A stretch of DNA of 64,000 nt from Hysterangium stoloniferum (Eukaryota > Basidiomycota > Agaricomycetes > Hysterangiales > Hysterangiaceae), in contig WHVD01000247.1 of NCBI GenBank assembly GCA_015178975.1, positions 31,020-95,019 of the forward strand, written 5' to 3'. Below are positions 20,877-33,073 of the stretch, in pieces; position 1 is the stretch's first letter; each line of letters begins with the position of its first letter. A program made the position numbers and the translations under genes. The notes beneath the pieces are model-generated. The model had not been told where the DNA came from. It did not search any database and saw nothing but the letters and a program-made list of their open reading frames with translations.

Positions 20877-22061
20877 GTGACACGCATTTTCCTACCCTGC
20901 TATAGATTCACGGATTTAAACTGTGGGATGTCCCCCATGTCCTTGTACGAGTGGAGAAGCATTCTTGAGAGTGAAGGCGAGGGGCCTAGATGTGGAGACG
21001 AACACAGAAATACCCCGGAGCATGAATTTCAAATTAATTCGGTGGACCTGTTGTCAACTCACACTTATCGTCAGAGGTTTTTGAAAGTGGTGTACATAGC
21101 CGTGAAGAAAAAGACCGCAAAGCGTGGATATGAATGTTATCAAGGAGATCAGTATGGAAACAAGTGCCAAAAGCATAGCAAATCTCACTTTTATCTCCAT
21201 TGTAATGTGAATAGCTTTTATTATTTAGCCAACCGAAAATTCGAGCCTGCAATTGAGAAAATGCCTTTAATAAACAATTAAAAAGAAAAAGAAGAAAGAA
21301 AGGTTTCAGAGCTGTTGGTCACACACAGATATACAAATAAAAAAAAACTATGTATATCATTATCACTTGATTTATCTACTCGGCTAGTCAGTATCCGTTA
21401 AAGTATTGCGAGCGCTAGAAGCTACTAGAAGCTTAGTCAGCTAGTTCATGATATATTAGTCGAGTCGCTGTAACTAGTTTTCCTTACGCGTTTGACAGAG
21501 CTCAGACAAACGGGAATATCACTCATTATTAACTTTCGAGGTCCCGCACCGAAAACTTAACAGTATCGTAGCCTGAACACACATAAAAACAAGGGCCAAG
21601 TCGAAAAAGAAGAACCATGAATTCAGTATAAAATAACAGGCGTGTTTACATAGCGTACTTATCACTTTCGTCAATTGGCTGTGAACATTGTAGCCAATGA
21701 CGGAATTTCCCTACTCACCAGGTCAACTGTCCTCCCTTCACCATATGAACTAGAATGTCTCGCGTGATGCCGAGCGAGATACCCGGAAAATTCCCCACAT
21801 CCATCCCAGATCACCCGCCTTCCATTATCGCTGACACTGTCGATAAGTAGTTGATAAAAATACATTGGGTTATGATGACGTAGTGCACGTGACGAGCAGT
21901 GACATCGCCGCGTGTTGGTATAGAGTCCGGTGATGGCTAGAACACTTCCACAACCCAGCAAATATCCAGATCTGACAGCAGTCAAGTCGGGTGGGTAACA
22001 ATTGACCGATTACCCCCCGGTGCTCTACCGTGTTCGACCATTGCTCCATTATTCTCAGTCA
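20877..22061. other. Intergenic with weak open frames
   Basis: A + strand frame of 134 codons (20877-21281) and a minus-strand frame of 104 codons (21985-21671) have no recognised domain or homologue and are not supported as genes. Confidence 0.3.
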
Positions 22062-22181
22062 ATGACTACCACCACCGCGCACCCCTTTAGATACTAGTCA
22101 GGTACTTCCGCTAATTTGTCCGCGAAGACCAACACGCAACAGGCAACCTTGTCAGCGTCGGCATCTGTACAATATACACCA

Positions 22182-25088
22182 ATGATAGCCAGCGAATACG
22201 AGGATGTTATCGTCGATCCCTATGAACCCTGGATCCAAAGACTACGCAAAGAGCAGGACGATCATTATAAAAACCTGGCCGAAATAATGCACAAAGCGTT
22301 CCTCACCGAGCTCGCCTCCTATGGCCCCGATATAACTATCGACCGCCACAATGAGATTTTCCAGAGCTATCAACAAAGTCTTGCGGACATGAAATGGATG
22401 CAGGAGACGGAACTCAAGCAGATTATCGATGTCAAACGTACGGCGCCGTTGTGGAGTCTGGGTGAGAAAGTGGACTACTCGTCAAAGTTACAAGCTCTAT
22501 GGAAGAAGCATGCAAATATTTACGAGAACCCCAAAGCCGAGGCGATCCGCTCCGCACTCCGAGGGGAGAAGCCTGCGAAACAGACCATCTGGGGGGAGGT
22601 CAAGGAGGTTGGGGAAGAAGAGGTGGAAGTCCATGCGAATTGGCAGATGGGCGAGCGGCAGCGCATGTTGGGTCTTGAGAAATGGAAGACAAACTCGCAC
22701 GCGAACACGGGTGTTGGAGAGCGGCAGATGCAGGACCAGATGAGTTTTGCGGCACAGGAGGAGAGGCAGCTGATTCGGCCTGAACGGTCCGTGCAGGTCC
22801 TTGAGAATGCGAGAATGGGAAAGGAGAAGCAACGTGGGGTCGTGTCAAGAGGTGTGTGGAATACAGGGAAATCGAACTGGAACCCGAACTGGAACCCGAA
22901 CAGCCCTTACGAACTCCGGCCGTATTCCAAAGACACAGTGATACGCGAATATTTGCCCTCTGCGTCCACATCTATTTCCCGCCGTGGCGGAGGCTCAGGC
23001 TCCACTTATCCCACGTCAGTCGCAAAATCGACAGCACCGCCACACCTTTGGATTCCCAATGAGCTATCGCTGTCTTCATCACATCCATCGACATCAACAT
23101 TAACAGCACACCCAGTTACAAGACCAATGGTCAGTACAAATGCGCCGATGTCGTTGTCTGGCTCACCGATGGCCGCCAAGAGCGGCGGTGCGGTTTATGG
23201 TGAGTATCCAACGCCCCAACCTGGACGATGGCTCCCGCCACCATTGCACAAACCATCGATGGAGTTTGAACCGTCGGGAGCTGGTGCGGGGCAAGCACGC
23301 AAACCCTCGATACAATTCGGTTCGGCGGGGATGGGGGCAGGGCCAGCGCGCAAACCATCGATCTCATTCGGTGCGTCCCCCTTGCCCCTCCGTGCTTCCA
23401 TATCAGAAGAATCGCCATACGGGTCTCCGAAGCATTTACCCACCACCTCATCAAAAACTATGGCCAATCCGACTTCTAATGCCTTAAATCTACGACCACA
23501 GCCCCTTCTTGAGGTGGCTACCGTGAATTTACTGCGTAAAAAGTCACCGACATCGCTCCCTCGTCAAACTCAACCGACGTCTTGGCTCCCGTCTCGTCCG
23601 ACGCCGCCATCGCGTTTTCCACCACAGCAAACTACATTCCCTTCACTTGGCACCAGTGCCAACCCTGCATTAGCGTTGAAGTCAAGCCCTGCCCCCACAC
23701 CCACGATAAAAATTGATCTGATAAGCCACCCTCAACGGAGGGGGTCTTTTTCCGCCTCCTTTACTACCCGCGCAGATGCAACCCCGAACCTGCAACAACC
23801 CGGTGGCTATGCAAATGGTGCCGACGTGCCTAGGTCATTCTCTACTACTTATTCGACCACGAATGGTGCTGGTACTGCACCGTATTCTTCTGCGAGTGAG
23901 GCTGGTGCATGTTCATCAGCAAGCGGGTCGGAACCTCCGTCATATTCTTCAATTAGTGGATCTGGGATGAAAACTGCACCATGCTCCCCGAACACGTTGT
24001 GCCCCTCTGACGTGTTTTCAAAACGATCATCTCTTTGCCTTGATGGTTTGATAGTGCACCGTAGCAAGTATCCAGTAGCAGGTGGGGGTTTCGCAGACAT
24101 ATGGACTGGGAAATTAAAGGGGGAACAGGTTGCCATTAAAATTATGAGGCGGTTCACCAGTAGTGGATTGCCTATTATGGAAGGTAAAATGTTGAAGGTA
24201 AGTACATATCTCATAGATAGAATATGCAGAATCTCACCAGTTCGATATGCGAATTATAGCGAATATGGCGAGAATATCTTGCGTGGTCTTCCCTCAGTCA
24301 CCCTAACATACTGTCATGCCTCGGGTTTTGCTACGATTTCACTTCGAGCCCACTGTCAGAATTACCGGCTTTAATCTCTCCATGGATGTCCCAAGGCACT
24401 GTGTCAAACTATATTGCGAATCACCCAAATGCAAACCGACTCCCTCTGGTTCGTATTCATTCATCCGAATCTCTCACCTATTGATGAGTGTTCAATATAG
24501 ATCAGAGGCATCATCAATGGTCTTGTATTCTTGCATGACAGGAGTCCCGCCATAATTCATGGCGATATTCGCGCTGTATGCTTAGACCCCCCTGAGTGAC
24601 TCGGAGGTGTGCTGACCTACCAACAGGGCAATGTATTGGTCTCAGATGAAGGCATTCCCTGCTTAACCGACTTTGGACTATCCAGAATATTGGACGATAG
24701 CGGCATGAGGGTAGTGACGACATCTATGAACGTAGCTGGTTCATTGAGGTGGACGGCTCCAGAGCTCCTTTCCGCGACCGAGACAAGACCACATGTTGAT
24801 GAGAAGAGTGACATTTGGGCATTTGGAATGACAGTACTCGTACGTCCGCCACAAGTGACCATGTGCCGTATCGCTTGACCAATTCAAAAGGAAATACTTA
24901 CTGGGGATCAACCATACGCAGACACCAAACGTGATCCGGTTGTATTCAGTATTATCGTGAATGGCATTATCCCATCTCGTCCGGATGTGCCTGGTATGAC
25001 GGATGGGATATGGTCGGTTTGCAACCTGTGTTGGAGGAAGGATCTTGAGATGCGACCTGCAATGAGGGAGATCCTACAACTTGTTTAA
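22182..25088 (+). CDS. Protein kinase (TKL-like) with long N-terminal extension, 5 exons
   Basis: Exons are 22182-24197, 24260-24448, 24501-24575, 24627-24839 and 24891-25088, totalling 896 residues. All joins keep frame. The ATG at 22182 is the first in the frame; the frame is open back to about 22095 without one, so an upstream exon is possible. Residues 1-200 are charged and helical, with no recognised domain. Residues 200-620 are a low-complexity Ser/Pro/Thr-rich linker. The C-terminal 280 residues form a complete kinase domain: glycine loop GGGFADIWTG (634-643), VAIK lysine K653, catalytic HGDIRAGN (755-762), DFG (775-777) and APE (804-806). HGD in place of HRD is frequent in expanded basidiomycete TKL-like kinases. 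All catalytic residues are present, so it is probably active on Ser/Thr or Tyr. The second intron has an unusual GTTCGT donor. Decayed partial copies lie at about 5160-5720 (kinase domain) and 16080-16490 (N-terminus). Confidence 0.85.
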
Positions 25089-26202
25089 AATCTGATAAGT
25101 TTAGAAGTATGCTTCCTGAATGGTGGTGAGTCTCACCATTGTGTAATACTTAAGACTGTATTGCTTCCACTGTTGTCCCGATAATGATTCACTGTACCAC
25201 ACTCATACTGATAGCTTGGTGTATTTGCGAATACGCGACGTTGCCCGTCGTTAAATTTCCCCAAGTGCTTCCGGACCACTCACGGAAGGGGGGGGAGCCA
25301 CTAGTCAATGATTGTAGGCTGTCAACATTTAATTGTATTACTCGTGGAACTCGAATGACCGGAGAAGTCTATCATTTTGTCCGGGGCATCCACGATGAAC
25401 GTCTCAATGGACAATGGGCCTTGGATCTCTAGATCTTGCTCTTACAATATCGAACGGTTTTTTACTCACCGGTGTTGTTTCAGGTTTAATGTGACAGCGA
25501 ACCAATTTCCATATATAATACCTAGGGAGAGAGAGAGTGTGTGTGTGCATGTGTGTGACGGATCAATTAAGATGCTGGAAGCACTAGTGCACTTATGGTG
25601 CACCGTTGTTTGTAAATTACATATGGCTACCCTATTATGACTATGTACTGAAGGGTATATGGCATGATCCTCCTCTCCACAGTTTCCTCCCTGTACCTCC
25701 CCTCTGTAGCCGATGAAGACCTCTCTCCACTTTCGATGATTAATTCATAGACACCCTCCCCCAACCTCAAATGAATAATCATTTCACACCTCCCCGGCCC
25801 ATACCCAGTCTGTCTGACACTGATCTACCTTCATCTGATGTTCCCAATGATGATATATCCCCTCTATGCCACTTTATCTTCATTGCATCATGTGACTTTA
25901 CCCGGTCAGGTTCTATGCTAGAGATGTGGGGATATTTGGCCACAGCTAGGGAGACCAGTGGGGGGGTTCTTCCATTGCAGGAGAGAATTCCATGGTCCCA
26001 TACGACCAAAACGGACGGCAGCAAGGACCAGGCATACCCTACTGATGACTGCATGATATTTTCATCTCTCATTATGTCTACTATCCATTCGGGTGTCCAT
26101 TCGGGGGAGGCAGCGATGGGACGCCGTGAGTGTCTCTGGGAAAGGCGGTTAGCATACTCAACATTATGGACCTCAAAGCTGGCGGCAAGACCACCCTACT
26201 CA
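25089..26202. other. Intergenic, microsatellite and weak frames
   Basis: A short GA/GT microsatellite lies near 25527-25557. The 168-codon + strand frame at 25771-26277 runs antisense to the RNase H remnant and is treated as chance. Confidence 0.4.
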
Positions 26203-26514
26203 CTATATAAAAGTAGAAGTCCTCACACAGGGATGTTCCTTTGGCAAGGTGGCAGCTGTGGCATACTCATCAGCTAATTTATTGTCACCAAATCCTTTGT
26301 GGCCAGGGGCCCATTTGAGGTGAATGTGGGCATGATGGTGACATTTTTGGATCATCTGGATCATAGTATGGATTTGACAATCGTGTCCATCAAATATTAG
26401 CTGGGAAAGAGTTGTTGGTGAGTGCTTTGAACACTGCATGATTTTATAATGTGATCTGGGGTGCCTATCCCTGAACCCAAACCTGAACCCAACCCCTGTC
26501 ATGCACCATGGCAT
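26203..26514 (-). pseudogene. Non-LTR retrotransposon RNase H remnant
   Basis: The minus-strand frame contains IHLKWAPGHKGFGDNKLADE, the C-terminal RNase H signature (HxxGHxGxxGNxxAD-type) seen in fungal LINE-like elements and reverse-transcriptase-derived RNase H proteins. Only about 100 codons are readable. No reverse transcriptase was found next to it. The element is fragmentary. Confidence 0.6.
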
Positions 26515-26823
26515 CTCCCACCCCAGAAAGCATCTACAGCAGCCACTCCTGTCTTACAGTGCAATGCCTCCTCATGCCCATCAGAGGTGGTCATTTATCA
26601 GAGATAGGGTGTAGAATGGTATGAGTAACCTGTGACATGTAGCTCACAGGTTTGACAGGCAGGTTGATTGAATGCCACACCTGTAACACACCATACCTAT
26701 TTTGGTAGTGTCACAGGTACCAGTGGGTCTCATTGGCAAGCTAGAGGAGCACATAAAAGTAGGTGTGAATGCATGTATAGAGTGCCATTTGCATGCAAAT
26801 AATGCACAATTTATGTGTGGAAG

Positions 26824-27638
26824 TGTTAGGATACACACACAGGGCAGGTCTCTGGAGAAACCCGCAGGATATCCGGTAGGACTTGGCTTCAGCTTATAGG
26901 CTGCACCCTTGCTAGATCGTGTTGTCCAATTTCAGACAGGTGGACGGGAATCCCAGGGAGTCTGGGCAGGGGTCGTGGGTCATACATAGGTCGTGGGTTG
27001 TGAGTTGTGAGTTGAGGTTGGTGAGAGGGATAGATGTGCCGGAGCCCGTGGGCTCTGACTAGTGAGAGTGATGTGAATCAAGCAAGGGTTTAGAGCGGAA
27101 AATGGATTAGATTACTGGGGGGAATCTAAGCTAATTTTCTGACTGGATTGTATGTACAACATCTGCCAGTTTATATAGACCGTGGAGTGAATGACATACC
27201 AAATCCAGTAATGACGAAACGAAACTAACAAAACATAAAATGGGAATAGTAAACACCAAGTTTGGTGTTAGGAATGGGATGGAATGGAGTGGAGTCCAAA
27301 TCATGACAAAGCATAACCCATAACGGGAAATGGAGTGGGAGCGGAGTCCTAAATTGTGACAGGTCATTTGACTAAAACAGGAATGGGGCTCGATTAGAGT
27401 GGTGACGGGATTCTGAGTGGGGTCTGGTGACTGATGCCTGGGACAAAGATGGACATAGACAGAGATGGAGTCCAGGGGAAGTCCAGTGACTGATGTGTGT
27501 CGTAATGAGGTTGAATGTAATGAGTCTTGACATACAGAGTCTGGGTGGGAAATCCTATAAACAGACATTTGGTGCATGTAGGGCGTGGTGGCGTACAGGT
27601 TAGTACCTGGAGTCCGGCAGGATTGTCCGGTCATAACA
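26824..27638 (-). mobile_element. Solo LTR, gypsy family 2, with GGAAG target duplication
   Basis: An 815-bp LTR lies in reverse orientation. It ends (in + strand coordinates) with CCGGTCATAACA and begins TGTTAGGATACACACACAGG. It is flanked by GGAAG at 26819-26823 and 27639-27643. No internal retroelement sequence accompanies it, so it arose by recombination between two LTRs. The block GGACTTGGCTTCAGCTTATA is shared with the other family members. Confidence 0.93.
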
Positions 27639-27643
27639 GGAAG

Positions 27644-27876
27644 ACTGACCTGCACATGAATGCATGTGTATGGTACACCATTCATGTGTGAGTGTGTATG
27701 TTTGACACACTATTACATGCAACCATGTCATTCACATGTGAGCAGCACATTGTATGCTCACAATTGTGCACAAATAGCATGTTACATTTGTGTGTCTATA
27801 GCATTGTACACTCACACTTGTATGTGAACAGCATATTTTACATGCACACTTGTGGATTCATAGCCATGGTACTGTG
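27644..27876 (+). repeat. Degenerate CA/TG-rich repeat
   Basis: Loose recurrence of CATGCACACTTGTG-like and GAACAGCATxTTxCAT-like words at intervals of about 45-60 bp. The solo LTR at 26824 was inserted into the same repeat-like sequence. Confidence 0.4.
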
Positions 27877-28366
27877 TGTTAGGATTCTACATTTCGGATT
27901 TTACCCTCATAACCCTCCAGTACCCTGCTATCGCTATTCCCAATCATGGGATCACTGCCTGCAGTGCCCTGACACCTGTCCCTCTGTAGATTACACTTTT
28001 GACCATCCTGTCCCATCTCTATCTGGATGCCCTCCCATCACCCATTTGACATGTATGTTTTATTTGCCACCTCACAACCTTTAGAATACTTGTGTTTCAT
28101 CACATTTAGTCTTAGTTTGATCCTTGTTCCTTTTCCTGCTTTCCTTTGTCCTTTGAGACATGATTTCTCACTTCCTTGATCAGCCTTCCAATCATCTGTC
28201 ATACTTTTGTATAAAAACCCTCTCATGTATGCTATAGTTTCTCCAGTTCAAATATTGACTTAGATTACCCCTTTTGTGTTGAAGCCCCTTTCCTTGCTCT
28301 TAATACTATTGAAGATGTTGTCAGCCAGCTGTGGCCCTAGCATTTTGGCCTTCTGGTTGATTCAGC
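27877..28366 (+). mobile_element. LTR fragment, gypsy family 3
   Basis: Begins TGTTAGGATTCTACATTTCG. It shares order and blocks with the LTR at about 49370-49721, notably TTGATCAGCCTTCCAATCA followed by a TATA-like TATAAAAACCC. A Tc1 element is inserted at its 3' side, so the LTR end was not identified. Confidence 0.6.
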
Positions 28367-28368
28367 TA

Positions 28369-29978
28369 CAGTGGGGGACAAAACTGTTCCAATGATTTTT
28401 TATATGTCAAAGAGTGTTGAATAATTCAATGAGTACTTGACCAATTGACCTGAAATTCTTAATTCAGGTAGTCTTATATGTTGGCTATATACCCTAAGAA
28501 TTCTATGATGTAAGCATTATTTGTCATCAAACTATAAATCAAATACTAATGCAATCTCATTGGAACAGTTTTGTCCCTGTCACATGATTAGCACATAACC
28601 TTATTGATTATCCACAAATAAATGCAAATAAAACTATGTGACCTGTTAAAATTGTGTATATATATGTACAACTGTCCACTTCTCCAAGTGATAGCATCCC
28701 AACAACCCATCAGTTTACATCATGAGAGCTCTCACTCCTGCTCAACTTGATCATGTTCTTACTCTACTTGACAAGGGCAAGTCTGCACATGAAGTAGCTG
28801 CTACCACTGGTTTTTCTGTCTCTACTATATCAAGAATTCACTCTAAATATTCTTCCTCCCTCTCCAAAGCAGCTGGAGGTCATCCATGCAAACTTTCCCC
28901 CTCTGATACCCATTACATCATCCAACAAATCACTTCCCAGAAGATTGACCATGCCACTCAGGCCTCTAAAGTCCTACAAGATATGAATGGGGAGTCTATC
29001 TGTGCAAGAACAATTCATCGGGAACTCAAGAAAGCTGGAATGAAGGCTGTGGTGAAGAAGACAAGGCTAAAACTCACAAAAAGGCATAGAAGGGAGAGGC
29101 TGGACCTTGCATTGGCACACAAGAACTGGTCTCTGGAGGACTGGAAGAGAGTTGTTTGGTCAGATGAGACTAAAATCAATCGTTTGGGGTCAGAAGGGAG
29201 GAAGTGGGTGTGGAAAAAAGCAGGAGAGGGGCTCAGTGATAGGCTGGTTGAGGGCACAGTCAAGTTTGGAGGGGGGAATCTGATGTTGTGGGGTTGTATG
29301 TTCTGGGAAGGACCAGGATATGCCACCAGGATTGATGGGAGGATGGATGCTGAACTTTATGTTAGCATTTTGGAGGATGAACTTCAAGAATCTCTCAAGC
29401 ATTACAAGAAGAAGACTGGGGATATTGTCTTTCAGCAAGACAATGATCCCAAACACAAGAGCAAGAAGGCCACCAATTGGCTTAATGGCAGTGATTTTGA
29501 TGTCATTATATGGCCCCCTCAATCTGCTGATTTTAATCCAATTGAACACCTTTGGCATTACCTCAAGAAGAGGCTACTAGAGTATGAAGTGGAGCCTAGG
29601 AGTATTCAGAAGTTATGGGAAAGGGTCCAGACAGAATGAGACAGGATTCCTGCTTCTATTTGTCAGAATTTGATAGAGAGTATACCTAGAAGGATTGCAG
29701 CTGTTTTGGATGCCAAGGGGGGTTACACCAAGTACTAGATTATATGATTTGTATTGGATTATATACCAGGGACAAAACTGTTCCAATGAGATTGCATTAG
29801 TATTTGATTTATAGTTAAAGGACAAATAATGCTTATGTCATAGATTTCTTAGGGTATATAGCCAACATATATGACTACCTAAATTAAAAATTTCAGGTCA
29901 ATTGGTCAAGTACTCATTGATTTATTCAACATTCTTTGACATATAAAAAAATCATTGGAATGGTTTTGTCCCCCACTG
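28369..29978 (+). mobile_element. Tc1/mariner element with 210-bp terminal inverted repeats
   Basis: The element is 1610 bp, bounded by TA duplications (28367-28368 and 29979-29980). It starts CAGTGGGGGACAAAACTG and ends with its reverse complement apart from one mismatch-rich stretch. Each 210-bp TIR (28369-28578 and 29769-29978) also ends internally with an inverted copy of its own tip (GGGACAAAACTGTTCCAATG). Each TIR can therefore form a small hairpin. It inserted at the junction of an LTR fragment and a gypsy element. Confidence 0.95.
28722..29738 (+). pseudogene. Tc1 transposase (DD34E) with one in-frame stop
   Basis: The transposase would be 338 residues, the usual Tc1 size. It starts with ATG at 28722 and has an N-terminal paired helix-turn-helix region (TGFSVSTISRIHSKY). 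The catalytic triad is D in VVWSDETKINRL, D in QQDNDPKH and E in DFNPIEHLW, with 34 residues between the last two. The frame would end IAAVLDAKGGYTKY at 29738. A TGA at 29637-29639 (codon 306) interrupts it. The family usually has EEW-type tryptophan there, so a single TGG-to-TGA change is likely. The truncated product still carries all catalytic residues. Confidence 0.93.
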
Positions 29979-30169
29979 TAGATATGATCATCAAGTCTAA
30001 TGAAACTATGTTGGCCTAGAGACCACTGGTGGTGACTGGGGTCCATGGGGTTATCAAGATGTGCCTCGGTTACTGGGTCTAGTGTAATTGCTGATAGAAT
30101 ATTGCGATATAATTTCTCAATATCCATAATGATAATTCCACATGACTGGATGAATGAGGTAAGTAGCAC

Positions 30170-30947
30170 TGTTAGGACCAGAAAACCTGCTGGGCTCCAG
30201 ACCCCATCCTAACTCTCTATGCCCACCAGGTTACAGTTAAACTGGAAAACCCACTGGCATCTGGACCCCACCTTATGTGCACCAACCCTCTATATGGTAC
30301 CCAAAGTACAGTCACAACCAGAGTGTTCACTGGGACCCATGCACATCAAACCTGTCTATATCTGAGTCTGTCTCATGCACCAGTCACCAGACTCCCCCTG
30401 GACAACCTGTCTCTTTAACTGAGCCCCATTCCCATTAGGGTCAAATGACCTGACATGTTTCACACCCCACTCCCATTCCATTCCATCCCTAACACCTAGT
30501 TTGGTGTTTATTCATCTCATTTCTTGATTACTTGTTTTGATCTTTATTATTACTGGATTTGGTATTGCATACATTCCACAGTCAATATAGTCTAGCTAAT
30601 GTTATACATACAATCTGGTCAGAAAATTGACTAAGTTCTCCTCAATTTAGTTCTCCCCCAGTAACTTAGCATATACCACACTCAATTACCATCTCTCATC
30701 TTTGAAACACAATGCTATCAACCTTGTTGGAGCCCGTGGGCCTTCCAACTGGCCTTCTGATCTATTGACTGTTTGACTTATTGACTTATTGACTACTCCT
30801 GGACTCCCTGGGTTTCTGTCCACCTGTTTGAAATTGGACACCACAATCTCATGAGGGTGCAGCCTATGAGCTGAAGCCAAGTCCTACTGGATTACATATC
30901 TGTGGGTTTCTCTGGAAACCCTCCATGAGCCTGCCCATCCCTTAACA
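30170..30947 (+). mobile_element. Solo LTR, gypsy family 2, with AGCAC target duplication
   Basis: A 778-bp LTR starts TGTTAGGACCAGAAAACC and ends GCCCATCCCTTAACA. It is flanked by AGCAC at 30165-30169 and 30948-30952. Removing it and one AGCAC joins the two halves of the gypsy A linker in frame (SVC + ATYLIHPV), which proves the insertion. Confidence 0.96.
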
Positions 30948-31148
30948 AGCACAGACTGATGTGGTAAGTTGTGAATTCATCAATATTGGTTTTAAGTTAT
31001 GTGGGTTTACCATGGCATAGTCATTATTCCCCTCCTTGGGATAGACATCCCATCGTCTAGTCAAAGTGACAGGTTTCCAGCCAAGGTGGCCAGGTTGAAA
31101 GTAGATGATCATATTAAAGGCAGATAGATATTTGGACCACCAGGCCTG

Positions 31149-32111
31149 CTAGTGGGTCAAAAGTTTCATGGTCGAAAAATATTCCAGGTCTTTGTGATCT
31201 GTTACAACTTTGACCAGAATTTCTGCACCCTCCAAATAGTGTCTCCACACTTTGAAGGCTTCAAAAATTGTGAGAAGTTCTTTGTCATGGATGTTGTAAT
31301 TGAGCTCTGGTCCAGTAAAAGTCTGGGAGAGAAAAGCAACTGGGTGAATTTCTCCATCAGAGTCCTGGATTGACAAAATGGCTCCTAACACATAGTCTGA
31401 GGCATCCATTTCAACAATGAGTGGGAGGCCCAGCTTCCAGTGTGAAAGAATGGGAGCTGAAGAAAAAGAATCTTTTAAAAGATTGAAAGCAGCACAACAC
31501 TTATCGTTGAAATTCCACAGAGCATCCTTACAAGTGAGACATGTAAGGGGGACTGTGATCTCAGAATATTCACAGATAAACTGCTGGTACAAATTGGCAA
31601 ATCTGAGGAAAGATTGGATGTCTTTCACTTTTTGGGGTTCTGGCCAATCTTTGATGACTTGTACTTTGAATTCCTCTATCTGGAGTCCATTGGGTCCCAT
31701 AATGAAACCCAAATATTCCACAGAGTCCATGTCAAAAGTACATTTTTTACCATTTGTGAATAGACCATATTGCCAGAGTCTCTGGAGAACCTCATGGACC
31801 TGTTCATTATGTGCCACAGGATCCTCAGAGTAGATAAGAATGTCATCCAAATAAACAATTATGCATACATCAAGCATATCAGAGAAAATATTGTTAATAA
31901 AACATTGAAAAACAGATGGAGCATTGGTTAGCCCAAAGGGCATTACCAACCATTCAAAGGCTCTGTAATGGGTCCAGAAAGTGGTTTTCCACTCATCTCC
32001 CTTGGCAATCCAAACCAAGTAGTAGGTATGTTTAAGCAGGAGCAGATACTTATCTTTCTGTGTGACAGCATTGAGTCCATGGAAAATCAATGCATAGTCT
32101 ATGGGATCCAT
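31149..32111 (-). pseudogene. Reverse transcriptase-RNase H of gypsy element A
   Basis: A 320-codon uninterrupted frame contains [18 protein letters not shown], the catalytic [11 protein letters not shown], the thumb and connection region, and the RNase H start (EMDASDYVLGAI, DKELLTIFEAFKVWRHYL). It lacks the N-terminal RT motifs because an LTR is inserted there, and it lacks the other Pol domains. It is a well-preserved fragment of a chromovirus-type polyprotein and is not a free-standing gene. Confidence 0.92.
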
Positions 32112-33073
32112 CCTTTTTTCTGAAAAAAAGAATGGTGTTAGGACCAGAAAACCTGCCAGGCTCTGGACCCCATCCTACATGTACCCAACTTGCTATACCA
32201 AGTTACAGCTAAATTGGAAAACCCACCAGGACCTGGACATCAAGCCTGTCTACACCCGACCCTCTATCTTGCACATCAGTCATCAGACTCCACTGGGACC
32301 CACACATGTATAGCCTGTCTACACCCAACCCCCTGTGTCTCGTGCATCAGTCACCAGACCCCACCAGGATCTGCACACATCAAAGCCTGTCTATGTCCAA
32401 CCCTGTTCCATGCACCAGTCACCAGGCTCTGCCCAGATAACCTGACAGCTCTCTAACTGAGCTCTGTTCCTGTCATGGTCTAATGACCTGTCATGTTTCA
32501 GACTCCACCTCCATTCTGTTCTGTTTCTAGCACCTAATTTGGTGTTTAGGAGGGTGTTTATAATTACTATAATCTTAAATATTTACTAATAAAAGTCTTA
32601 TTTTTACAAAACTCTATCTTAAATAGTGATATCTATTCTGAAACAATTATATCATCAAAAAACAACCATCAGAAATAGTTCTCCATATTACATCTTATAC
32701 AACCCATAGTTATTTAACAAATTCCATTGTATATAATTTCCTTCCTTTTACAGATGCCTACTAATACTTTTATTAGTACATTCTTTTTTTAAAGTTGTAA
32801 TGTAGTTATTTCCATGTAAAATATGTAAAATATGTAAAATATTATTGGAAATTTTTTATACCACAGCTGTCTTTATTAAGTAAAACCCCCTATATATTCT
32901 GGGTATGTTGAATCAAGTAGAAATCAGTTCAGATTGACAGATCCATTCTGATGTAATACATATGTATTTAGAGGTACCAATGATATACATATGCATGGAA
33001 TGGACTATCTAAAGGTATCTATTTCTTAAAAGTATTAGTGTTTCAAATTACTAATTTTTTTATTGTCTACTTG

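Larger units (their letters stand above)
29981..32135 (-). mobile_element. Ty3/gypsy element A, partial, minus strand
   Basis: Reading from 32135 downward there is reverse transcriptase and RNase H (32111-31149). The RNase H-integrase linker comes next, and is split by a solo LTR at 30170-30947. The linker resumes with ATYLIHPV and MDIEKLYRNILSAI. It stops at the Tc1 insertion point at 29980. Protease, gag and integrase are missing. Its 5' side is cut by an LTR insertion at 32136, where the motif FFRKKDGS of the RT start is still readable. Confidence 0.9.

Noticed and set aside
22497-23454. Minus-strand frames of 107-123 codons
   Set aside because: They are antisense shadows of the GC-rich, Ser/Pro-rich part of the kinase gene.
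25771-26277. 168-codon + strand frame
   Set aside because: It has no domain and overlaps the RNase H remnant on the other strand, which carries a recognisable motif.
29015-29558. Minus-strand frames of 103 and 122 codons
   Set aside because: They are antisense to the Tc1 transposase, which has full domain support on the + strand.
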